Below, piece by piece: positions 56,837-64,000 of a stretch of DNA of 64,000 nt. The position numbers and the translations under genes are program-made. The notes beneath the pieces are model-generated. The model did not search any database, was not told the origin of the DNA, and saw nothing but the letters and a program-made list of their open reading frames with translations. Origin of the DNA: Clytia hemisphaerica (taxonomy: Eukaryota > Cnidaria > Hydrozoa > Leptothecata > Clytiidae); contig CACVBU010001379.1 of the NCBI GenBank assembly GCA_902728285.1, positions 1,190,624 to 1,254,623 of the forward strand, given 5' to 3'. Every line of letters begins with the position of its first letter. Positions within the stretch are counted from its first letter, which is position 1.

Positions 56837-58120
56837 GGTTGATACTCTGGCTGCTGCACGTTCGCAATTTCCGCAATGAGCAATATACAAGAGTTTTTTC
56901 CGTTCGGGATTGGTCATTTTGTCTCATTTTAAGTTTTCAAGTTTTAATTAATTGTCTTTGGAACTTGAACTTGATTCAGGTAACTCTCATCCTTGTTGTT
57001 GCAAATGTACATCCTGTAGATATGACTGATGTTGTTTTTTCTGAAAGCTTGATTTCCTAGTATGACTAACTGCCAGATATCAACAGTCCCATGTTTCGAC
57101 TAATCGTCCCAAGTTAGAGCAGTTGACGGTATGCACTATAAGCTAGGGTGGCCAAAGGGTCGCACCTCACACGGTAACAAATTTGAAATTTTAGTAAAAT
57201 AAAGTTTGGGGTGAAATTTCTTACCATAGAAAGTAGCTAAGATCATCAAATCTTTTTTAAAACTAATGAGAATTTACTCAACTTTCTTCTAAAAAAATCC
57301 GCATTCTCATATCTTTCTTCGTTTCTAAAATATTATATAAGGAAAACCCACTGCGCGGTCTGCCATATTCTGTCTTCGCAAAAACGGCACCGAAAAATTT
57401 TCTAGGTACCTTAACATTCAAAAAAAAATTCAAAACCAATGATATTTTGTCCATATTCTGTCCATATTCTGGACCATTTATTTAAACTAAACTGCATGCT
57501 AACTTTATTCTGGCCTCTTTTCTTTTAGAGTGTCAAGTCAGAAATTTTCCAATTCTTTTACTTGATCCAATAATAGGCATTATACTGTCCATACTTTTTA
57601 TATTACAGGACGTTCAGGACACATTATTATTGTCATTTTAAGGACCCTTTTAAATCTGTTTCTTAAGAATATCATATCACCCTGCCTTGAGTTGAGGAAA
57701 CTTCACTGGTAAAATGGTAAAATGGTAGGTGAAATTCCAATTCTTGTAAGGAAACCCAGCAGAGAAATAAAGAACTCTTTTTAGGTTGCATACCTTTTAA
57801 TGTTCAAAACCAAAAAACTGAAACTGTTTCACTAAACTGCAAATGGTTTGGGTTTGTTTACCTAAACACAGAAGCTGCCCGGGGGGGGTACTACCCTTGT
57901 CGACCGACGGTGGTGCTCCGCTGAGGTTCGAAAATTGGACCCTACGTGGGACTCGAAATTTGCGAAAAAAGTGACCCTGAATGGGGCTGAAATTCCAAAA
58001 TTTTCTCAAATATTCTACTCTTCCCCCAAATTTTCCAAAAAAAGGCACCTTACGAGCCTACGAGGGACTGACTTTTCTATTTTGGTGTTTTTGCGACCCT
58101 ACCTGGGACTCGTGGAGGTT

Positions 58121-58245
58121 TAGCCTGGGAATCCAAGCGTTAAACTTTTTTCACAGTCTAGTTTATGATATTTTTGCTGCTGGTTCTATAATTTTAGAAC
58201 TTTGTGAGGTGTTTTCTAAAATTATTAGCTTGGATTCCCAGGCTA
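58121..58245. mobile_element. Short deletion derivative of the 3755-4310 MULE-like element
   Basis: It has the same termini (TAGCCTGGGAATCCAAGC and its inverse) and the same subterminal sequence as 3755-4310, in the opposite orientation, with the middle deleted (125 bp). The flanks share only GTGGA, a decayed TSD. Confidence 0.75.
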
Positions 58246-58253
58246 GTGGATAT

Positions 58254-58380
58254 GGCGCGCCGAATTACTTTTTATTACCAACTTTTTTTTCGACAGCAAT
58301 CTTTTTTTTTCGACACCAACTTTTTTTTTCGATACCATTTTTATTTTCCGATACTAACTCTTGTCTCGATTACCGGCTAA
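58254..58380. repeat. Inner inverted arm with CCAACTTTTTTTTCGAC units, left copy
   Basis: GGCGCGCCGAATTACTTTTT is followed by several degenerate ~18-bp units of T-runs plus CGACACCAAC. The inverse array is at 62690-63003. Confidence 0.65.
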
Positions 58381-58452
58381 CGTTGATTACTCAAAGTGTG
58401 AAAAGGCCTTTACATTTATATAGCGGTAAATACATACACATGCGCATCCGAT

Positions 58453-58695
58453 CACAGATTTCTGTAAAGCCCGAAGGGCTAGATGGAGTGCTTTAAGCTC
58501 TTCCAAGCAAAAAAAAGTGAACATCGAAAAAAGTATTTCTGCTATTGTTTCCGAAAATCCCCAAAGCTTCTGATTGGTCAAGCGCTGAAATTCTATTATA
58601 ATGTCACGTAACTTAGATAGGATTTCCTATCTAATCTAACTTCGACACACTTTTCAGCAAAAGTACGCCATCTAGCTATCCCTTCGGGCTTTACT
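58453..58695. mobile_element. AAGCCCGAAGGGCTAGA-family MITE, second copy
   Basis: ACAGATTTCTGTAAAGCCCG at the left and CTATCCCTTCGGGCTTTAC at the right bound about 243 bp. TSD not certain. Confidence 0.6.
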
Positions 58696-58756
58696 ACATC
58701 ATTGCCGATCATCCATTCTGCTCTAAAAAGGTGGCGTGATTGGGCGTGATGACCAT

Positions 58757-58805
58757 TGAGTTTCAAGCCCGAAGGGCTAGAGGCGAACCTTTAACCCTTC
58801 TCAGG
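58757..58805. mobile_element. Truncated AAGCCCGAAGGGCTAGA-family MITE end
   Basis: CATTGAGTTTCAAGCCCGAA and about 30 more bases match the 63075 element. It is cut by the LINE tail that follows. Confidence 0.55.
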
Positions 58806-58809
58806 CAAG

Positions 58810-58985
58810 AGAAATTATTTATTTATTTATTTATTTATTAAAGGATTTACAGTCCAGGCACACTAGGGCCTCTAAACCGGTCTATCTACATAATGATTAC
58901 AAAAGTGATCTTGAATCGTAACGTAACGGGTGCTTTATCCATGCCTGAGTCAGTTCTTCTTTAAATGCTTTGATTGACTTAGCAT
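58810..58985 (-). pseudogene. 5'-truncated LINE 3' end
   Basis: The minus strand from 58985 encodes NAKSIKAFKEELTQAWIKHP and ends YDSRSLL plus stop (58912), the usual end of CR1/L2-like ORF2. A 3'UTR follows, then an (AAAT)n tail (58813-58839). Only the last ~30 codons survive. Confidence 0.7.
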
Positions 58986-59518
58986 TAAGGTGGTTCCCCA
59001 CCAAAAACGCTAAAACGCTCAATATTTGTCTAAATAACTTCATTTTTGGTCAAATGAGAGTTCTCCACGTAAAAAAAACGTTTTTTGAAAAAAAATTTTT
59101 TTTTTTGAATGTAGCCCATTTTGAGCATGATTTTATTAAGGATTTTTAGGGTTCCAGTCTGCAGAAAATAGAGGCCGCCATTTTAAACGAATCAACTTCA
59201 AATTTTGCATGTGCAGTTTATATACAAATCTCGATGTTCCCTATAATTTTCTAAGAATTTGAGTCATTTTTCGATCAGTTATAGCATTTTTACTTTACAA
59301 TTACTGATTCGTGAAATTTAGAAAAAACTTCAAATGCTCAGTGTGACGTCACTTTTTGCTATTTTTCAAAGAAAATTATAGGGAACCTGTATAATTTGGG
59401 TGCAAACAATCCCTGAAAATTTCAAGTCAAAAGGTTGAATCGTTCAGGCTCTATTTTCTGCAGACTTTCTCAAAAAATTTGGAGAAAATCAAGTTTAAAG
59501 ATTTTTTTATACACTTTG
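58986..59518. other. Non-coding stretch
   Basis: Contains A/T homopolymers near 59070-59105 and imperfect inverted motifs (TTCTGCAGAAAATAGAG-like at 59158 and 59448). No gene seen. Confidence 0.4.
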
Positions 59519-59700
59519 TAAAGTCATCCAAAGTCATCCAAAGTCATCCAAAGTCATCCAAAGTCATCCAAAGTCATCCAAAGTCATCCAAAGTCATCCA
59601 AAGTCATCCAAAGTCATCCAAAGTCATCCAGAGTCATCCAGAGTCATCCAGAGTCATCCAAAGTCATCCAAAGTCATCCAAAGTCATCCAAAGTCATCCA
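59519..59700. repeat. AAGTCATCCA decamer array, 18 copies
   Basis: Perfect 10-bp tandem units, three of them GAGTCATCCA. All three frames are open because the period is not a multiple of three. Confidence 0.98.
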
Positions 59701-59850
59701 ATATCAACTTGTATCTATATCTAATGATATTTATATATTATCCTAAACTTTCTGGTCATTGAATCTGTATTATACTTGCAAAAAGATAATAGCTGGCAGT
59801 AGCAACTCATTTATTCCTGATTATGACACAAGAAATCACAGAGGAACAAG

Positions 59851-60016
59851 ATGTCATCCAAAGTCATCCAAAGTCATCCAAAGTCATCCAAAGTCATCCA
59901 AAGTCATCCAAAGTCATCCAAAGTCATCCAAAGTCATCCAAAGTCATCCAAAGTCATCCAAAGTCATCCAAAGTCATCCAAAGTCATCCAAAGTCATCCA
60001 AAGTCATCCAAAGTCA
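59851..60016. repeat. AAGTCATCCA decamer array, 16 copies
   Basis: Same unit and orientation as 59519-59700, 150 bp away. It directly abuts the 3' side of the LINE at 60101-62480 (minus-strand unit TGACTTTGGA). Confidence 0.98.
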
Positions 60017-60100
60017 CTTTGAGCACTAACGGCGAGCCTTGTTAATTTTCCTTTAATTACGGTACGCCAAATAACCGCTTGTGGTTGGTGGGGAAATCCC

Positions 60101-62480
60101 CTAATGACAAAGAAAATTTCCCGAAAGTAAAGAGGAACCACTAGGAAGTCTTTTAACATCAACTTTGAAAACATGATTTCCAGTGGGGAACCCCCTTAAC
60201 AACATTTTTGGGAGCTGGTTCCACGCCGATATGCATCTATAATAAAATGATTTTGTTTGCACACCCCTTAATCCATCATCTGAGAAATTAGGGATCAATT
60301 CGTAATCATGTTTACGATGGGGACGAGTTCGGCGAGAAAACTTTTTGACGATGGTATTTTTGTCATAGAAGTGAAGGTGTTTGTATATTTGAACCATGTC
60401 GCCAAATTGTCTCCTAAATTCAAGAGATGGTAAGTCCAGTTTTCGCAGGCGCTGCTCGTATGTTAAATTTCGTAGACGACGTACCATTCTTGTTGCACGC
60501 CTTTGAACCCCTTCAAGTAGGTTGACGTGCTTACGCAATCTAGGTGACCATACAGATTGAGCATATTCCAAATGAGGTCGAACAAAGGTGGTATACAGTG
60601 TGTAAAGTGTCCTGGGACATAATTCCTCGAAGCCTCTTCTGATCACACCGAGAATTGAGTTTGCTTTCTTGACCTGTTTCGATATGTGCTCTTCAAAGGT
60701 AATATCGGAGTCGATCAGCACACCTAGATCCTTTTCAAGGGAAACGTGTTCAAGTTGGTTTCCATCTAACGAGTATGGGTGTGCATGGATGATGTTCTCT
60801 AATTTTCCGAGAGTTAGTACATGGCATTTATCTGGATGGAATTTTAAAAGCCATTTTCTCGACCAATTTTCCAGTTCATTGATGTCCTGTTGGATTGTCA
60901 AAGAATCCTCGATTGAGTTGATCTCTTTGACTATCTTCGTATCATCGGCAAATAGGAAAATAGATGAGATGACGTTGTCCGGGAGGTCATTGATATAATA
61001 GATAACACAAAGAGAAATGGTCCAAGGACACTTCCTTAACGGACTTACCACTTACAACGGAGTTTGTACTTGATCGAGCTTGATCGACCTTTACGAGTTG
61101 CTTTCTGTCTGTCAAGAAAGACTCTATCCATCGTAGACAGTTACTTGATATTCCATATCCTTAGTTTCTTCAGCAAGCGACGGTAGGGAACAGTATCGAA
61201 GGCTTTAGCAAAATCGAAATATATCGTATCAACTACTTTACCATTAGCAATGCTTCGCAGCACTTATCCAAGTAGTTCAGGAGTTGAGTAACTGTTGATC
61301 GGTGACTGAAGCCGTTATTGTTTATTGACAATAGTTTTTGATCTTGTAGATGATTCATGATATGCCTCCTTAGAAATGATTCCATCAATTTACAAACAAC
61401 TGATGTCAGGCTGACTGGTCTATAGTTTATTGCTAGATTTTGAGCACCTTGTTCTTGTAAATTGGGCGAAACGTAAGCCATCTTCCATTCTTCGGTATGA
61501 TTCCACACGACAAGGTTTTATTCATTAAGATCGCCAAAGGCTCGGCTACGTGGTCGACCAATTCTACCAACATTTTGGGATGAATTTCATCTGGACCAAA
61601 GGATTTGTTGGTGTCAATCAGTTTTATCTGTTTCTTCATCATCTCATCGGTGACGAATAGATCACTAATCTTCTTATCTGTGCTTGCAGGGAAGTCTGGT
61701 AATTCACCCTCTGGCTCATCAGTAAAGACACTAAAAAACTGCTTTTGCAAGATGTTTGCCTTCTCGTGGTCGTCATGTTTAAGAGATGATTTATCGTCAG
61801 GGTTCTGAAGAAGTGGCGAAACTCCACTTGTTGATTTGAGTTTACTTCTTACGTGAGACCAAAAGATCTTGAGTTTCTCTTTGGATTTGTCACAGATACT
61901 CTTCTCATATGCCCGATGTGCCTTCACCAGCATTCGATTTACTCTATTCCTTGCGAGTACATAGTTGGCGCGGTGATGATCTCGGTAGAGAGGTGAAAGA
62001 TCTTAACCACCTTCTATTCAGCAATTTTCTTTCTCTTGATTTCATCTCGCAGGTCCTTTTTTATAGGGATTTGCCTTTATTCTTCCAAAAGCTGTTACTA
62101 CTTCTTTCAGTGGTACAAACTATTTCTGAGGTCGAGTATAGCTTCTTTGAAAGTTTTCCAAAGATCATCCACTGATGTTTCCACGGGATGCTTTCTGAAA
62201 ACTTTGGTTTCCAGTCTCTTAAGCTAAGATCGTTATTCATCGATTGGAAATTGGCCGACGCAAAGATATATCTTGTCTGTACACTTTTGGGGTGAGCGTA
62301 ACAAGCAAATTTGAACGCTAACGAGCTATGATCACTTTTACCAAGTGGACTTAAGTAATCTAGATTCACTATTTGATTTGCTTCCCCTGTCAATATCAGG
62401 TCGATTAGAGATGGGTCATCTGTTCCACGACATCGAGTTGGCTCGTCAACGTGTTGATGTAGATATGCATCTCTCAAAGC
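60101..62480 (-). pseudogene. 5'-truncated CR1/L2-like LINE ORF2 (endonuclease end plus reverse transcriptase)
   Basis: On the minus strand: an endonuclease C-terminus (62477-62061; DDPSLIDLIL, LGKSDHSSL), linker, then RT motifs across several frames: SFGPDEIHPKML, INYRPVSLTS, IYFDFAKAFDTVP and FLFADDTKIV (catalytic ADD). The thumb region (LGVLIDSDITFEEHI, RPHLEYAQSVWSP) runs to a stop at 60101. At least four frameshifts or stops make it dead. Its 3'UTR is about 85 nt and ends in the decamer array. Confidence 0.85.
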
Positions 62481-62689
62481 ATCTAGAAACTTTTCTTCTT
62501 TACTATCTTCTATTGAATCTACATGACGACGGATTGCATCTAGTGATTCTTTTGTTTTGGAGGACTACATTTTGTGAAATCTAGCGATAGGAAAAAACAA
62601 CAGAAAAAAAAACAGAAAGTTCACAAACCAAATTTGAAGTAAAACACAAAGTACTTAACTATAAGGAATGACTTCAAGTTCAACCAAAA

Positions 62690-63003
62690 CAAACTTTGAC
62701 TTCGTAAAAAAGAAGTTTCGTATCCAGGTCTCGAAAAAAAGTTGGTATCGGAAAAAAAGTTGGTGTCGGAAAAAAAGTTGGTGTCAGAAAAAAAAAAGTT
62801 GGTGTCGGAGAAAAGATGGTATGAAAATTCATGAAGTTGGTCGCAAAAAACGAAAAGTTGGTATCAGAAAAAAAAAATTGATGTCAAAAAACAACAAAAG
62901 TTGGTGTCGAAAAAAAAAAGTTGGTGTCGAAAAAAAAAGTTGGTGTCAACAAAGAAAGTTGGTGTCGAAAAAAAAGTTGGTAATAAAAAGTAATTCGGCG
63001 CGC
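62690..63003. repeat. GTTGGTGTCGAAAAAAAA degenerate tandem array, right copy
   Basis: About 14 units of GTTGGTRTCGG/A plus an A-run end in AAAAAGTAATTCGGCGCGCC. It is the inverse of 58254-58380. Confidence 0.75.
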
Positions 63004-63074
63004 CATAAGTGGAGGTTATAAAAGGTACCCCGACCAGCGGAGCATCCCCGTAACCCATCTTGCCCCAGTACCCC

Positions 63075-63361
63075 CCATTGAGTTTCAAGCCCGAAGGGCT
63101 AGAGGTCAATCTCTAACCTTTCTCAGGCAAGAAAAATTGAAGCCTTAAAATATGCGCCGTATTTTTTATGACGGATTGAATCTAGCAATTCCTTTGTTTT
63201 CGAGTGATATATTTTTCGAAATTAAGCGGTAAATTTTAGTTTCAATTTGTCATTTGTGTAAAAACCAGGCGGGTCGCTCAAGGCCGCGCAACTTTGGTAG
63301 GATTTGTTGGCTTCAAATCCTACCAAGGAGATTGACCTCTAGCCTTCGGCTTGAAACTCAA
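63075..63361. mobile_element. AAGCCCGAAGGGCTAGA-family MITE, third copy
   Basis: CATTGAGTTTCAAGCCCGAA at the left and TTCGGCTTGAAACTCAATG at the right, with arms of about 40 bp. It is inserted in the right arm of the large inverted structure beside a C-run. Confidence 0.7.
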
Positions 63362-63386
63362 TGGTACCCCCCCCCCGGGAGAAGCT

Positions 63387-64000
63387 AATTCGATTTCTAG
63401 GATCTTGCCTAAAGTCACAGCAACGAATTTCAAAATGGTAGCCCAGCGGAAGAAAACATTAAAGCTTAGGGCTTATGCATGCGTGCGCTTAGTGAACCAG
63501 CGTAAACAAAATATAGTGCTTGGTTAGAATAATGGTTTAGCAAAACAAAAAATCAAATGGTGCAGTTTGTTTGCTAAACCCTTGGTTTAATAGCGAACGA
63601 AGAAAACACAGAAAAAAGACTGATTGGCTTTGATTGTCTGTTTAGGTAAACTTTTAAATGAATCAATGCGTTCACTAAACCCTCTGTTTCACTTTTTTGG
63701 GTTTTTGGCTAAATGGTATGCACCCTTAATAATCATAACTTCTTTTCCTCTACATAGATAGATGATAAATTTTTGTGAAATTTTCAAGAGAGATCCATAA
63801 AATTATCATTGATTAAATTAAATTATCATGTTCAAATATCTAAATCTTTCTCTTTAAAGGAAAGAAAGAAATTGACAATGTTTACATTCCTCTAACCTTC
63901 CACAGTACTAAAATTTAAAGTGCGCATTTTTACCTACCGCCTTTTACAGTGGAACAGGGTTAGCGACTCCAGAAGTCATGCAACTTTCGTTGACGTCAAA
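63387..64000. other. Non-coding right margin
   Basis: 63640-63728 is the outer inverted arm of the 57783 element. The rest shows nothing recognisable. Confidence 0.4.

Larger units (their letters stand above)
57783..63728. mobile_element. ~5.9-kb region bounded by long, complex inverted arms
   Basis: Inverted matches in order from the outside: TGCATACC..AAACC..TTTACCTAAACA (57790-57865 versus 63640-63720), the CCCGGGGGGGGTACT run (57878 versus 63365-63380), GCTCCGCT (57914 versus 63035), GTGGAGGTT, then GGCGCGCCGAATTACTTTTT (58254 versus 63000). Both arms are interrupted by MITEs. The interior holds LINE debris and decamer arrays, not a transposase. It could be one large non-autonomous element or two related elements in opposite orientation. 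Confidence 0.45.

Noticed and set aside
59479-60045. Plus-strand frames encoding repeated SKVIQSHPK
   Set aside because: Decamer satellite; all three frames give the same peptide.
62668-63021. 117-codon Lys/Trp-rich plus-strand ORF
   Set aside because: Translation of the GTTGGTGTCGAAAAAAAA array.

Overview
This is a eukaryotic, animal-type genomic window: AT-rich, gene-poor and packed with transposable elements, with splice-site signals and no bacterial features. The mix of a Helentron-type Helitron, a BEL/Pao LTR element, several jockey/CR1/L2-like LINEs and many TA-flanked MITEs suits a marine invertebrate such as a cnidarian. That is inference, because no diagnostic host gene is complete here.

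Layout. 0-1.7 kb: one long minus-strand exon (557 open codons, running off the left edge) behind a strong splice acceptor. It carries an HAE-x28-PCxxC zinc-deaminase signature and is the best host-gene candidate. 1.8-9 kb: nested MITEs and small DNA transposons, several with exact target-site duplications (TSDs). 9-12.5 kb: tandem repeats, including a ~124-bp satellite. 12.5-17.4 kb: mostly featureless, with two possible small minus-strand exons (15.7-16.4 kb). 17.7-34.2 kb: a minus-strand Helentron encoding a papain-like peptidase/deubiquitinase-like domain, zinc-binding and Helitron N domains, Rep (HUH), Pif1-type helicase and an AP-endonuclease-like domain. It is broken by one stop, frameshifts and a 9.67-kb BEL/Pao element (19506-29174) inserted into the helicase with a 5-bp TSD. 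34.5-43 kb: two minisatellite arrays sharing a core in opposite orientation enclose LINE and helicase fragments. 43-51 kb: inverted-repeat elements and a LINE split by a 1.97-kb transposon. 51.5-54 kb: a LINE 5' half (PHD plus CCCH fingers, then endonuclease). 55-64 kb: more MITEs, a decayed LINE reverse transcriptase, decamer satellites and a ~6-kb region bounded by long inverted arms.

Insertion order is partly readable. The BEL LTRs differ by about two substitutions and one 1-nt indel over ~735 bp, so that insertion is recent. The Helentron frame rejoins exactly when the BEL element and one TSD copy are disregarded, so it landed in a coding copy. No rRNA, tRNA, CRISPR or operon structure was found.
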